From JASLEW01 sp963732005 (GTDB taxonomy: Bacteria; Acidobacteriota; Thermoanaerobaculia; Multivoradales; UBA5704), in assembly GCA_963732005.1 (NCBI GenBank), contig CAVSXT010000004.1, positions 1,488,001 through 1,552,000 on the forward strand: 64,000 nucleotides of DNA. Direction: 5' to 3'. The translations under genes were made by a program, and so were the position numbers. Positions within the stretch are counted from its first letter, which is position 1, and every line of letters starts with the position of its first letter. The notes beneath the pieces are model-generated. The model was not told the DNA's origin and ran no database searches. It worked only from the letters and a program-made list of their open reading frames with translations. Below are positions 18,432 through 26,937 of the stretch, piece by piece.

Positions 18432-18608
18432 CGCGGCATTGCGGCACTGCGCCGGCGCCCGCGTCCGCGGATCGGGTGCGGCCTGCCGCTGAAACCTGTA
18501 TGTTATGTGCTCCGGGAGCGAAGCGTGTCAACCGCGGCTGCCCGTGGGCCGGCGGACCAGGCCGCCCACCGGGCAAGCGGACGGCCTGCAAGCTCGACGG
18601 AGCACCCC

Positions 18609-20003
18609 GTGACCACAAGCTTCGACGCCATCATCATCGGCACCGGACAGGCCGGCCCGGCGCTCGCCGCCCGCCTGGTCAAGGCCGGGATGAGGATCGC
18701 GGTCGTCGAGCGCGGGCACTTCGGCGGCACCTGCGTGAACACCGGCTGCACGCCCACCAAGACGCTGGTGGCCAGCGCCTACGCCACCCATCTGGCCCGT
18801 CGCGCCGCCGAATTCGGCGTGACCCTCGGCGGCGCCGGCGCCGGCCAGGTGAGCGTCGACATGAAGCGGGTGAAGGCGCGCAAGGATGCCGTGGTGGACG
18901 ACTTCACCAAGGGGGTCGAAAAATCGCTGCGCGGCATGAAAACCTGCGCGGTCTTCCAGGCGCACGCCCGCTTCCTCTCGCCGACCGAGGTGAGCGCCGG
19001 CGGCGAGCGGCTCACCGCGCCGCGGATCTTCGTCAACGTCGGCGGCCGGCCGGCGATCCCCGAGCTGCCCGGCCTCGGCGAGATCGACTACCTCACCAGC
19101 TCGTCGATGATGGCGGTCGATTTCCTCCCCCGCCACCTGCTGATCGTCGGCGGCAGCTACATCGGCCTCGAGTTCGGCCAGATGTACCGGCGCTTCGGCA
19201 GCGAGGTCTCGATCGTGGAGCGGGCACCGCGCCTGCTGGCGCATGAAGACGAGGACGTCTCGGCCGCGGTCGCCGACGTTCTGGTACGGGAGGGGATCCA
19301 CCTCCACCTGGGCTCCCGGTGCGTCCGCGCCGCCCAGCAGGACGGCGAGATCACGGTGGACGTCGCTTGCGCGGGCAGCGCACCCGAGGTCCGCGGCTCG
19401 CACCTGCTGCTGGCCGCGGGCCGGCGGCCCAACACCGATGATCTCGGCCTGGCGGACGCCGGCGTAGCGCAGGACAAACGCGGCTTCATCGCCGTCGACG
19501 ACGAGCTGCGCACCAACGTGCCAGGCATCTGGGCGCTGGGCGACTGCAACGGCAGGGGCGCCTTCACCCACACCGCCTACAACGACTTCGAGATCGTCGC
19601 GGCGAACCTGCTGGACGGCGAGGCGCGGCGGGTGAGCGACCGCATCCCCACCTACGCCCTGTTCGTCGATCCGCCGCTGGGCAGGGCCGGCATGACCGAG
19701 GCCGAGGTGCGGCGCGCCGGCAGGAAAGCGCTGATCGGGCGGCGCCCGATGACCAAGGTGAGCCGCGCCATCGAGAAGGGCGAGACCCTGGGTTTCATGA
19801 AAGTGCTGGTGGACGCGACCGACAAGCAGATCCTGGGTGCTGCCATCCTTGGCACCGGCGGCGACGAGGCCGTCCACTGCCTGCTCGACGTGATGGCCGC
19901 CAGGGCCCCCTATACCGTGCTGCAGCGGACCATGCACATCCATCCGACGGTGGCCGAGCTGATCCCGACGGTGCTGGGCCAGCTCGAACCCCTGCGGGAC
20001 TGA
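18609..20003 (+). CDS. FAD-dependent pyridine nucleotide-disulfide oxidoreductase, mercuric reductase/RclA-like
   Basis: 464 aa. FAD-binding GTGQAG motif at 11-16, redox-active CVNTGC (C42, C47) in GGTCVNTGCTPTK, NAD(P)H-binding IVGGSYIGLEFGQ, second FAD motif IWALGDCNG, and the C-terminal dimerisation domain with HIHPTVAELIPT (catalytic His of the class I family). It lacks the N-terminal heavy-metal domain and the C-terminal Cys pair of true MerA, so a general disulfide or quinone reductase of the RclA/YkgC kind is more likely. GTG 18609 was chosen because the Rossmann strand begins five residues later; the frame continues upstream as low-complexity sequence. Confidence 0.88.
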   Translation: MTTSFDAIIIGTGQAGPALAARLVKAGMRIAVVERGHFGGTCVNTGCTPTKTLVASAYATHLARRAAEFGVTLGGAGAGQVSVDMKRVKARKDAVVDDFTKGVEKSLRGMKTCAVFQAHARFLSPTEVSAGGERLTAPRIFVNVGGRPAIPELPGLGEIDYLTSSSMMAVDFLPRHLLIVGGSYIGLEFGQMYRRFGSEVSIVERAPRLLAHEDEDVSAAVADVLVREGIHLHLGSRCVRAAQQDGEITVDVACAGSAPEVRGSHLLLAAGRRPNTDDLGLADAGVAQDKRGFIAVDDELRTNVPGIWALGDCNGRGAFTHTAYNDFEIVAANLLDGEARRVSDRIPTYALFVDPPLGRAGMTEAEVRRAGRKALIGRRPMTKVSRAIEKGETLGFMKVLVDATDKQILGAAILGTGGDEAVHCLLDVMAARAPYTVLQRTMHIHPTVAELIPTVLGQLEPLRD

Positions 20004-20180
20004 TCAGCGGCAGCGGCTCGCCCTGCCCGGCAGCCGGCTCTCCCTTGCAGGCGAGCGCCGGTTGCCTCTTGGGAAAGAACATGTCAATCTTAGCGGAGAC
20101 TCACCGCTCAACCTGGCAAGTCACCTCGGCGAGAGGCCGCCGACGCTCTCGCACTCAGACCACCGTGGGAGAGATCCGGC

Positions 20181-21194
20181 ATGCCCAAGAAGGATTTCGA
20201 TATCGACAAGATCGACGCGAGCCCCTACCCGGAGCGGGTCCTGCTCGCGGTCGCCCTGACCTGCTCCCTGGTGAGCATCGTCATGACGTGGTGGATCTGG
20301 GCCGCGCAAACTCTTTCGCCGCGAACGCTTCTGGTACACGACGACTTCGTTTTCATCTCGCTCCTCATTCTGACCGGCTTTTTCTTCCTGCGCTATCGCC
20401 AGGTGCTCAATTCGAAGAAAGCCTATCAGTTGACGGCGAGCGAGCAGCTGAAGAGCATTCGCGAGCTAATTCGCCTTCAGATCCAGATCTACCACAGCCT
20501 CATGCGCAAGACGAAGGTGGCGCTCTACCAGGAGGCCGGCTCCGAGATCGATATCTATCGTCATCGTTTCAATTACCGGAAGAGCAGCCTGAACGAGCTG
20601 CTCGATCACTCGTTGAGCTCCGTGATCAGCGAGCTGCTGAAGATTCTCCAGCACCAGCTCCGCTCCCGCGACATCCAGGAAGAGCTGTCGATCTCGGTCA
20701 AGGCGCGGGTCACCGGGCTGATGGCGAGGAGCATGATCGGTGTCAACAGCGGCATCGCCGACATCGAGGACGAGGAGCTTTGCGTGATCACGCTGGATCG
20801 TGACCACTTCACGAAGGTCAACCATCCCGAGCGCGAGGTCAGGAGAGCTGGCTACAAGCTGACCCAGAACAGTGATTTCGTGGAGATCATCTACCACGAG
20901 AGCGAGTACTTCATGTCCAATGACCTGTTGACATTGGCCAAGTACAAGAACGCCAACGCAGAATGGAGCAAGCGGTACAGGGCCGCACTCGTCGTGCCGA
21001 TCTCCTACCAGGAGCTGGTACCGCGCAGCGAGCGCTACGTGTACGGGTTCCTGACGGTCGACAGCATGAACGGGGGCCACCACGAGCACCTTTTCAATGC
21101 CGAGACCCTGTCGATTCTCTCGTTCGGCGCCGAGCTGCTGGCTTTGATCTTCCTGTACCTGGAGATCTCTGATCGACTGCCTAGCGGTGACTGA
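20181..21194 (+). CDS. Two-helix membrane protein with C-terminal GAF-like domain, partner of the CHAT gene
   Basis: 337 aa. Two membrane helices near residues 18-42 and 54-74, a long charged helical region (about 76-200, coiled-coil-like), then a GAF-like domain ending YVYGFLTVDSMNGGHHEHLFNAETLSILSFGAELLALIFLYLEI, the usual last strand and helix of GAF. Codon GC is visibly lower than in flanking genes, hinting at recent acquisition. GGGAGAG precedes ATG 20181. It overlaps the CHAT gene by eight bases, so the two are coexpressed. I infer a membrane sensor that controls the CHAT protein; the ligand is unknown. Confidence 0.72.
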   Translation: MPKKDFDIDKIDASPYPERVLLAVALTCSLVSIVMTWWIWAAQTLSPRTLLVHDDFVFISLLILTGFFFLRYRQVLNSKKAYQLTASEQLKSIRELIRLQIQIYHSLMRKTKVALYQEAGSEIDIYRHRFNYRKSSLNELLDHSLSSVISELLKILQHQLRSRDIQEELSISVKARVTGLMARSMIGVNSGIADIEDEELCVITLDRDHFTKVNHPEREVRRAGYKLTQNSDFVEIIYHESEYFMSNDLLTLAKYKNANAEWSKRYRAALVVPISYQELVPRSERYVYGFLTVDSMNGGHHEHLFNAETLSILSFGAELLALIFLYLEISDRLPSGD

Positions 21195-22353
21195 AGATCT
21201 GCTGGTCGCCATCGAGCTGGGACGGGTGCTGCCGCGCCTGTTCTATGCCTTGACCGGCAAGCGGCGCCCGGGCGCGGTGGCGGACCTGCTCGAGCGGGTC
21301 CGCGGCAAGATGGCGGATCTGGGGCTGGCACCGCTGGCGAAGCCGACGCGGGACGAAGCCTGGGACCTGGAAGCGAAGATCTGCGAGGAGCTCAGGAAGC
21401 AGGGACGCGGCCAGCTGGCTCGTGGCGTGGAGTTCGGGGCGCGCCTGCCGCCGCCGACGGCGCACCGTCAGGCCCTGCCACCGGCGCCGCAGCAGCGGCA
21501 GGAGTACCTGCGCTCCGGCCGCGAGCTGGCGATCCCCGACGACCTGCTCCGGCAGCTGCTCGACCGGCCTCCCGGCTCGGACGTCGATGCGATCTTGCAA
21601 TCGTGGCGTGGTCGTTTGGCGAGCAAGGGGCCGGCGAGCGGGGCCGCCACCACACTCGGTGAAGGACCCCACCAGGGGGCCGTCTCGGCCAGCGATCGAC
21701 CGCGGCAAGAGCCACGGCCAACTGGCCGGCCGGCACCGCTGCGCATGCTCTTTCTCGCCGCCAACCCCGCGTCGCTGTCGTGGATCCGGCTCGATCATGA
21801 GATCCGAGGGATCGAGTGGGCTTTGCGTAATGCGGCCCTTGCGGACAGGTTCGAGATCAAGCTGGAATGGTCGGTCCGCGTTACCGACCTGCAACGCGCA
21901 TTGCTTGCCCACCGGCCCGAGGTCGTGCATTTCGCGGGGCACGGCGATCCCGAGCGAGGGATCCTCATCGAGGGTCCGGCGGGAGGCGCGCGGGCTCTCG
22001 GCAGTCATGCGCTGGGAGGGCTCTTTGCGAAACTGGGTGTGCAATGCGTGGTGCTCAACGCCTGCCACACCGCAAAGCAGGCGGAGGTGCTCGCCGACCA
22101 CGTCGATTGCGTGCTCGGCATGACGCAGGCCCTGCGGGACTGGACAGCGATCACCTTCGCCACCACGTTCTACCAGGCCATCGGCTTTCACCGGAGCGTC
22201 CAGGATGCCTTCGACTTGGCGCGGCTCCAGGTCGCTATCGAGGAGCCCGGCGGCAGTGCCGGCGAATGTCCGCGGCTGCTCGCGAAGCGACGCGACCCGG
22301 CGACGATGGTGCTGATCCCGTTGCCCCCCGGCGGCAACGGGCAGCACGGCTGA
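21187..22353 (+). CDS. CHAT domain caspase-like protease, effector type
   Basis: 388 aa from GTG 21187. The C-terminal half is a CHAT domain with both catalytic residues: His252 in VVHFAGHGD and Cys293 in VVLNACHTA. The start of that domain (LRMLFLAANPASLSWIRLDHEIRGIE) is the form common in bacterial conflict systems. The N-terminal 145 residues are helical and Arg-rich, possibly a divergent effector-associated adaptor, followed by a Gly/Ala/Pro linker (146-185). CHAT proteases cut partner proteins to trigger toxicity or defence. The gene overlaps the GAF-like membrane gene by eight bases. Confidence 0.88.
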   Translation: MTEDLLVAIELGRVLPRLFYALTGKRRPGAVADLLERVRGKMADLGLAPLAKPTRDEAWDLEAKICEELRKQGRGQLARGVEFGARLPPPTAHRQALPPAPQQRQEYLRSGRELAIPDDLLRQLLDRPPGSDVDAILQSWRGRLASKGPASGAATTLGEGPHQGAVSASDRPRQEPRPTGRPAPLRMLFLAANPASLSWIRLDHEIRGIEWALRNAALADRFEIKLEWSVRVTDLQRALLAHRPEVVHFAGHGDPERGILIEGPAGGARALGSHALGGLFAKLGVQCVVLNACHTAKQAEVLADHVDCVLGMTQALRDWTAITFATTFYQAIGFHRSVQDAFDLARLQVAIEEPGGSAGECPRLLAKRRDPATMVLIPLPPGGNGQHG

Positions 22354-22401
22354 CGCGCGGCGATCCGGCAGGCGTGGGCGGCGATCGCCGATCAGGAAGC
22401 T

Positions 22402-22419
22402 GGTAGTGAGGACACTACC
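22402..22419. repeat. Palindrome GGTAGTG-4-CACTACC
   Basis: Perfect 7-base arms around AGGA, 49 bases after the CHAT gene stop. It could terminate the CHAT operon or belong to a family of CACTACC palindromes also seen at 22502 and 61090. The rest of 22354-22547 holds no gene that I can support and is richer in A+T than its flanks. Confidence 0.5.
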
Positions 22420-22501
22420 GGGCGGCTCGCATCGCTTCGCACTCTAGTGTAGTAATATTGGAAATATCGCAGTATCGTCCCCAAGCCCAGGTGCCGGCGG
22501 A

Positions 22502-22531
22502 CACTACCCCCCTGTCCCCCCGTGGGTAGTG
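22502..22531. repeat. Palindrome CACTACCC-14-GGGTAGTG
   Basis: Eight-base perfect arms with a C-rich loop, between the CHAT operon and the convergent small gene at 22548. A bidirectional terminator would fit the convergent arrangement. The core CACTACC recurs in the palindrome 100 bases upstream. Confidence 0.5.
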
Positions 22532-22547
22532 GTGCCCTAGTGTGTTG

Positions 22548-22793
22548 CTAGCCGGCTTTTCTTGGCGGGGTGGGCAGCTCGGTTGATAGCCAGGCGTACA
22601 CGCCGCTTAGCTCTGCCGGCCCCAGGATTCCATCCACCTCCCACCTTCCGTCTGGCCGCAGCTTCGCCAAGGTCAGAGATGGCTGCCCTCTACGGGGGGG
22701 CCGAACTGCGCAACAGACCTCGGTCATGAGGGGAGGGGCCTTGTCGGGGTAGTAGAACCAGCGGGCGGGGGGAAGTCCATGGTCCTTGCTCAT
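22548..22793 (-). CDS. Small hypothetical protein
   Basis: 81 aa: MSKDHGLPPARWFYYPDKAPP... with a plausible folded core (SLTLAKLRPDGRWEVDGILGPAELSGVYAWLSTELP). The frame remains open upstream, but that part runs into the disrupted transposase in another frame, so ATG 22793 is the reasonable start. It sits between the CHAT operon and the IS cluster. No family recognised; a small accessory gene or remnant. Confidence 0.4.
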   Translation of the reverse strand: MSKDHGLPPARWFYYPDKAPPLMTEVCCAVRPPRRGQPSLTLAKLRPDGRWEVDGILGPAELSGVYAWLSTELPTPPRKAG

Positions 22794-22825
22794 GCTCGGA
22801 AGAATGGAACCCGCACGGCGAGGTG

Positions 22826-22964
22826 TCAATGGGCTTGTGCCGCCCGCAGCAGGTCCCCGATGCTCCACGGGCGCCGGGTCAGGCCAGCTGCCATCGCCGG
22901 AGTCATGCGAATGCTCTTGTGCATCCGGCAGAAGTTGTAGTACGCGAAGAAGAGCGCCAGCGCC
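22826..22964 (-). pseudogene. C-terminal fragment of IS1-like transposase, separated by IS21
   Basis: Encodes the last 46 residues of the transposase, ending LALFFAYYNFCRMHKSIRMTPAMAAGL and a short tail, a typical C-terminus of IS1-type DDE enzymes. It continues, exactly in frame, from the larger piece at 25872-26695 once the IS21 element and one target copy are removed; the restored gene would encode 320 residues. The coding part therefore looks undamaged apart from the insertion. Confidence 0.85.
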
Positions 22965-22971
22965 GCCCGCA
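22965..22971 (+). repeat. Target site duplication GCCCGCA, left copy
   Basis: Seven bases directly flanking the left end of the IS21 element; an identical copy follows its right end at 25872-25878. Length is within the 4-8 bp usual for the IS21 family. Confidence 0.9.
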
Positions 22972-23193
22972 TGCGTATTCCGGATGAAGGCGGCCAGGGA
23001 TTCCGACGTGAAGGCGGCCACCGTTCCGGGGTGAAGGCGGCCACCCTTTCCGACGCGAAGGCGGCCACTTGTGGGTGGTCGTCGGAAGGGTGGCCGGCAT
23101 CGATCGGAAGGGTGGCCGCCTTCCGGTCGGAACGAGCGACGAGTTGGGCTCCGACGCTGTGGCATCCTCGCCCTTCACGACGAAGGGAGGGAG

Positions 23194-24756
23194 ATGCCGG
23201 CACGGAGACTCAGCATGAGGAAAATTCAGGAGGTGTTGCGGCTGCTTCTGGTGTGCGGTTTGAGCCAGCGGCAGGCCAGTCGGGTGTGCGGTGTCGGGAG
23301 GGCGAGCGTCGCGGAGTACCTGGAGCGAGCGCAGAGGGCTGGCGTGCTGGAAGCGGGGTGGGAGAGGTGGAGTGGCGAGGAGCTCGAGCGACGGCTCTAT
23401 CCGCCGGCGTGGCGGCCGCCGCGGCGCGAGCGACCGGCCGTGGACTGGGTGCAGGTGCATGACGAGCTGAAGCTCAAGGACGTGACGCTGAGCCTGGTCT
23501 GGCAGGAGTACCGGGAGCGGCAGCCGGGCGGTTACCAGTACAGCCGTTTCTGCGAGCTGTACGGGGCCTGGCGGGGGAAGCTGGACCTGTGCATGCGCCA
23601 GGTGCACCGGCCCGGCGAGAAGCTGTTCGTGGACTACTGCGGCGCGACGGTGCCGGTGGTGGACGCTGGGACCGGGGAAGTGCGGGAGGCGCAGGTCTTC
23701 GTGGCGGTGTGGGGCGCGAGCAGCTACACCTTCGCGGAGGCGACGTGGAGCCAGGGTCTTGCCGACTGGATCGGCTCGCACGTACGGGCCTTCGAATTCG
23801 GCGGCGGCCTCACCGAGCTGGTGATCCCGGACAATCTTCGCAGCGGCGTCACTCGCGCCTGTCGCTACGAGCCGGAGCTCAACCCGACCTACCAGGATCT
23901 GGCGGTGCACTACGGTGTCGCGGTGATGCCAGCGCGGGTGCGCAAGCCCCGGGACAAGGCCAAGGTCGAGTCGGGCGTGCAGCTCGTGCAGCGATGGATC
24001 CTGGCCCGGCTGCGGCATCGGCAGTTTTTCTCGCTCGCCGAGCTCAACCAGGCGATCCGGGAGCTTCTCGGCCCGTTGAACGACCGGCCCTTCCGCAAGC
24101 TGCCAGGCTCGCGCCGGTCGCTGTTCGAGAGTCTCGAGCGGCCGGCTCTGCGACCGCTGCCCGAGGAGCGCTTCACATACGCGGAGTGGAAGAAAGCGCG
24201 AGTCCACATCGACTACCACGTCGAGGTCGACGGCCACTACTACAGCGTGCCCTACCAGCTGGTGAGCCAGCAGCTCGACGTCCGGGTGAGCGCCAAGACT
24301 GTGGAGTGCTTCGCGAAGAGCAAGCGCGTGGCGAGCCACCTGCGCAGCTTTCGTCGCGGAGCGCACACGACGCAGGACGAGCACATGCCGCAGGCCCATC
24401 GGGCGTATGCGGAGTGGACGCCCGAGCGGCTGGTGCGCTGGGCACAGCAAGCCGGCCCTTCGGTGGCCGGTCTCATCGCAACGGTGATGGCGACGCGGGT
24501 CCATCCGCAGCAGGGCTTCCGCTCGTGCCTGGGGATCATGCGCCTGAGTCAGCGCTACGGCGGCGAGCGGCTCGATGCGGCCTGCCAGCGCGCCCTGCAG
24601 GTCGGCGCCGCCTCGTACCGCAGCGTGCGCTCGATCCTGCTGGTGGGGCTGGATCGTCAGCCGGAGCCGGACACCGAGCTGCTGGCGGCGCGGCCGCTCG
24701 CCCATGAGAATCTTCGCGGCGCCTCGTACTACCGCGAGGAGGGCAAGCCATGCTGA
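23194..24756 (+). CDS. istA: IS21-family transposase IstA
   Basis: 520 aa. N-terminal helix-turn-helix (RKIQEVLRLLLVCGLSQRQASRVCGVGRASVAEYL), then an rve-type catalytic core with D147 (LFVDYCG), D213 (IPDNLRSG) and E259 (KAKVESGV). A beta-barrel Mu-transposase-like C-terminal domain follows (HYYSVPYQLV). ATG 23194 lies just after GAAGGGAGGGAG; upstream codons belong to the IS end repeats. It overlaps istB by seven bases. It joins and cuts the IS ends together with the IstB ATPase. Confidence 0.95.
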   Translation: MPARRLSMRKIQEVLRLLLVCGLSQRQASRVCGVGRASVAEYLERAQRAGVLEAGWERWSGEELERRLYPPAWRPPRRERPAVDWVQVHDELKLKDVTLSLVWQEYRERQPGGYQYSRFCELYGAWRGKLDLCMRQVHRPGEKLFVDYCGATVPVVDAGTGEVREAQVFVAVWGASSYTFAEATWSQGLADWIGSHVRAFEFGGGLTELVIPDNLRSGVTRACRYEPELNPTYQDLAVHYGVAVMPARVRKPRDKAKVESGVQLVQRWILARLRHRQFFSLAELNQAIRELLGPLNDRPFRKLPGSRRSLFESLERPALRPLPEERFTYAEWKKARVHIDYHVEVDGHYYSVPYQLVSQQLDVRVSAKTVECFAKSKRVASHLRSFRRGAHTTQDEHMPQAHRAYAEWTPERLVRWAQQAGPSVAGLIATVMATRVHPQQGFRSCLGIMRLSQRYGGERLDAACQRALQVGAASYRSVRSILLVGLDRQPEPDTELLAARPLAHENLRGASYYREEGKPC

Positions 24757-25505
24757 CCCATCCGACGCTGGAGAAGCTCCAAGCGCTGCGGCTGACCGGC
24801 ATGCTCAAAGGCCTCGAGGAGCAGCTGCAGATGAGCGGCCTCGATGAGCTCGGCTTCGCCGAGCGCCTGGGCCTGCTGGTGGATCGCGAGATGACGGAGC
24901 GCGAGAATCGCCGGCTGAAGGACCGGCTCGCCAAGGCGAGATTGCGCCAGGCCGCCGCGGTCGAGGACGTGGATCTGCGCATGCCCCGCGGACTGGATCG
25001 GTCGCTCTTCCTGTCGCTGTGCTCGTGCCAGTGGGTCTCCCAACGCCTCAACGTCCTGATCACCGGACCGACCGGCGCCGGCAAGAGCTTCTTGGCCTGC
25101 GCGCTGGCGCAGAAAGCATGTCGTGAAGGCTTCACCGCCGCGTATCACCGCGTGCCGCGCCTGCTGTCCGAGCTGGGCACCGCCAAGGCGGACGGACGGT
25201 ACTCGAAGCTGCTGGTGAACCTGGCTCGCATTGAGGTGCTGGTCCTCGACGATTGGGGCATGCATCCGCTGGGCGATGCTCAGCGCCGGGACCTGCTGGA
25301 GATCATGGAAGACCGCTACGGCTGCCGCTCCACGGTGGTGACCAGCCAGCTCCCCGTCGACACCTGGCACGACGCGATCGGCGACGCCACGCTGGCGGAC
25401 GCCCTGCTCGATCGGCTGGTCCACAACGCCTACCAGCTCAAGCTCAAAGGCGAGTCGCGGCGCAAGCACAACGCGCTCGTCCCGCCGGCGGAGAGCCCAT
25501 CATGA
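24750..25505 (+). CDS. istB: IS21-family ATPase IstB
   Basis: 251 aa, normal length. Starts LTHPTLEKLQALRLTGMLKGLEEQ, the IstB N-terminal helices. AAA+ features: Walker A GPTGAGKS (106-113), Walker B VLVLDDWG, and the sensor region STVVTSQLPVDTWHDAIGDATLADALLDRLVH. It assembles on DNA and helps IstA in target choice. The start codon lies inside the end of istA, so translation is coupled. Confidence 0.95.
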   Translation: MLTHPTLEKLQALRLTGMLKGLEEQLQMSGLDELGFAERLGLLVDREMTERENRRLKDRLAKARLRQAAAVEDVDLRMPRGLDRSLFLSLCSCQWVSQRLNVLITGPTGAGKSFLACALAQKACREGFTAAYHRVPRLLSELGTAKADGRYSKLLVNLARIEVLVLDDWGMHPLGDAQRRDLLEIMEDRYGCRSTVVTSQLPVDTWHDAIGDATLADALLDRLVHNAYQLKLKGESRRKHNALVPPAESPS

Positions 25506-25871
25506 AGGTCCCGGTCGCGGCGCGCCGCCGGCGCCTACCCCCCACCCTGCAAGCCCCCCACCCCGGCTGTGGAATCTGCCCGGGTATGGAAAGCTCCGGG
25601 CCACCACCCACCCGCCTCCCCGGACCTTTCCACACCCGTTGGAAATCCCTGCCCGCCACTCACCCACCCCCGGGATTTCCACAGCTACGCACAGCCGCGG
25701 CGACGAGGTCACATACCCCCAGGAAGGGAAGAAGAAACATGACAGACTCCACAGGCGCCACCAGTGGCCAAGGCGGCCACTTCGATCAACCATGAGCCCC
25801 ACTCGTCGCTACGCTCCGACAGGGTGGCCGGCTTCGATCGGAATGGGTGGCCGGCTTCGTCGGAATCCGCA
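25506..25871. other. Non-coding right end of the IS21 element with two hairpins and IstA-type repeats
   Basis: No convincing gene in this stretch. Two stem-loops lie in series: TGGAAAGCTCCGG (25587) with CCGGACCTTTCCA (25620), one mismatch, and GGAAATCCC (25641) with GGGATTTCC (25672), perfect. They are followed by subterminal GGCCGGC/GGCGGCC repeats up to the terminal inverted repeat. The hairpins could end istB transcription or block read-through from the target. Confidence 0.6.
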
Positions 25872-25878
25872 GCCCGCA
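25872..25878 (+). repeat. Target site duplication GCCCGCA, right copy
   Basis: Matches 22965-22971 exactly and starts at the base after the IS21 right end. Confidence 0.9.
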
Positions 25879-26695
25879 GGTTGGCCCGCTTGCGGCTGAA
25901 GCCGTTCGACAGCCGGGTCATCCGGCGTAGGTGGCCGCGCAAGGTCCAGTTGGCCCGCTCGACGTGCGAGGTGCAGATCCGCGCCTCGTCGGGGTTGCCT
26001 GAGACGGCGATCTTCTCGGCGCCTATGAGGCGCGGCGGGGCGTAGCGCCGCTGCTCGGCGCCGCCCTCCGCGCCAAACTCCTTGACCAGCTGCGCGTAGT
26101 CCACCTGCGCGCCAAAGTTGTACTCGACCGCATCAGGGTAAGCGTTCAGGCCGTCCGTGGTCAGCTGGAAGCGGCCGGCGGCCGTAGCCGCCGCAAGCTT
26201 CTCCATGAAGTCGTGCGCGTCCCACTTGTTGCGCCGGCCGAGGTGCCAGGCGAGCACCAGCTTGGAGTGCCGCTCAAGGCCGATCCAGCAGTAGGCGTCA
26301 CCCGCCTCCGGGTCGGCGATTCCCCGCCGCTCCTTCGTACCCTCCTTGCAGCGGACGTAGCCCCAAACCTCATCCGCCTGCACGTCCTCGACGGCGACCC
26401 CCTTCACCAGGTCGGACAGCATCCGCTCGCAGTCGGCGCCGACCTGGGCGAGCAGCCGCAGGATGGTCTTCTTCTCCGTCCCGGTGATGCGCTCGATGGC
26501 CCGGATCGCGCTCCCCTCGGTCAGCAGGTGCAGGATCAGCTCGGCCTTCTCGACCGGCAGGCGCATCGCGCCCAGGGGCCGCGCCGGCCGCTCGGAGAAA
26601 GTCTTGCGGCAGGTGCGGCAGCGATAGCGCTGATTCCCGCGCCGGTCCTTCCCGAACTTCTTGGCGTTGGCGGCTTGGCAGCTGTGGCAGGTCAT
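25872..26695 (-). pseudogene. N-terminal fragment of IS1-like transposase, interrupted by IS21
   Basis: Encodes about 274 residues: a zinc-ribbon start (C3, C6, C26, C29 in TCHSCQ...RCRTCRKTF), a helix-turn-helix (AIRAIERITGTEKKTILRLL), and a DDE core with D108 (QADEVWG), D181 (TTDGLNAY) and E246 (TSHVERANW). The frame then runs across the target site into IS21 sequence (the ADSDEAGHPFRSK tail), which is not native. The missing 46 residues are at 22826-22964. The gene was inactivated by the IS21 insertion. Confidence 0.9.
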
Positions 26696-26850
26696 GGCGG
26701 CTCGCTTTCGGCCCGCCGCGCCGTGCCATAATGAACTTGTGGGGTTCGCTGGCTTCGGCTGGCGGATTCTTGGCCCCGGCGAGAGTTCCCGCTCTTGTCG
26801 GGGCCGCTTGGTTTCAGGGTGTCTCGTCCTCCTTCGACGCTAGAGTTATT

Positions 26851-26869
26851 GTAAGCCCATGGGGCCTAC
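26851..26869. promoter_or_regulatory. Upstream palindromic operator GTAAGCCC-3-GGGCCTAC
   Basis: An inverted repeat with one mismatched pair, 58 bases upstream of a near-identical site at 26909. Both share the longer frame TTGTARGCCC...TACGCT, so they are direct as well as inverted repeats. Likely sites for the ribbon-helix-helix protein encoded next door. Confidence 0.6.
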
Positions 26870-26901
26870 GCTGTCAAGTGGCACTGGCGACTCTCCTTGG
26901 A

Positions 26902-26930
26902 TTGACTTGTAGGCCCAAAGGGCTTACGCT
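26902..26930 (+). promoter_or_regulatory. Promoter with operator in the spacer (GTAGGCCC-3-GGGCTTAC)
   Basis: TTGACT (26902-26907), 17 bases, then TACGCT (26925-26930). The spacer is filled by a palindrome at 26909-26927, so a bound repressor would block RNA polymerase directly. The predicted start lies within a base or two of the ATG at 26938, giving a leaderless mRNA; no ribosome site is present. Confidence 0.55.
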
Positions 26931-26937
26931 CGACAGC

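Larger units (their letters stand above)
22972..25871 (+). mobile_element. IS21-family insertion sequence, 2900 bp, complete
   Basis: Ends are inverted repeats beginning TGCGTATTCCG on the left and TGCGGATTCCG (complement) on the right, with the 5'-TG...CA-3' termini expected of IS21. Several subterminal copies of a GGCGGCCAC/GGTGGCCGGC-type motif lie inside both ends (22984-23130 and 25770-25858), as is usual for IstA binding sites. It carries istA and istB in the normal overlapping order and is flanked by a perfect 7-bp duplication. All parts look intact, so it may still be active. Confidence 0.93.
22804..26750 (-). mobile_element. IS1-like insertion sequence, split by an IS21 insertion (approximate ends)
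   Basis: The two transposase pieces at 22826-22964 and 25872-26695 belong to one element of about 1 kb. Candidate imperfect terminal repeats are the GGAACCC-GCAC region near 22806 and the inverted GAACCCCACA region ending near 26749; the match is short, so the exact ends are uncertain and no target duplication was resolved. Confidence 0.4.

Noticed and set aside
18609..20003. True mercuric reductase (merA)
   Set aside because: No N-terminal metal-binding domain, no C-terminal vicinal Cys pair and no mer genes nearby.
22984..23130. Repeated GGCGGCCAC motifs as a CRISPR or iteron array
   Set aside because: They sit just inside the IS21 end and mirror motifs at the other end, as expected for transposase binding sites.
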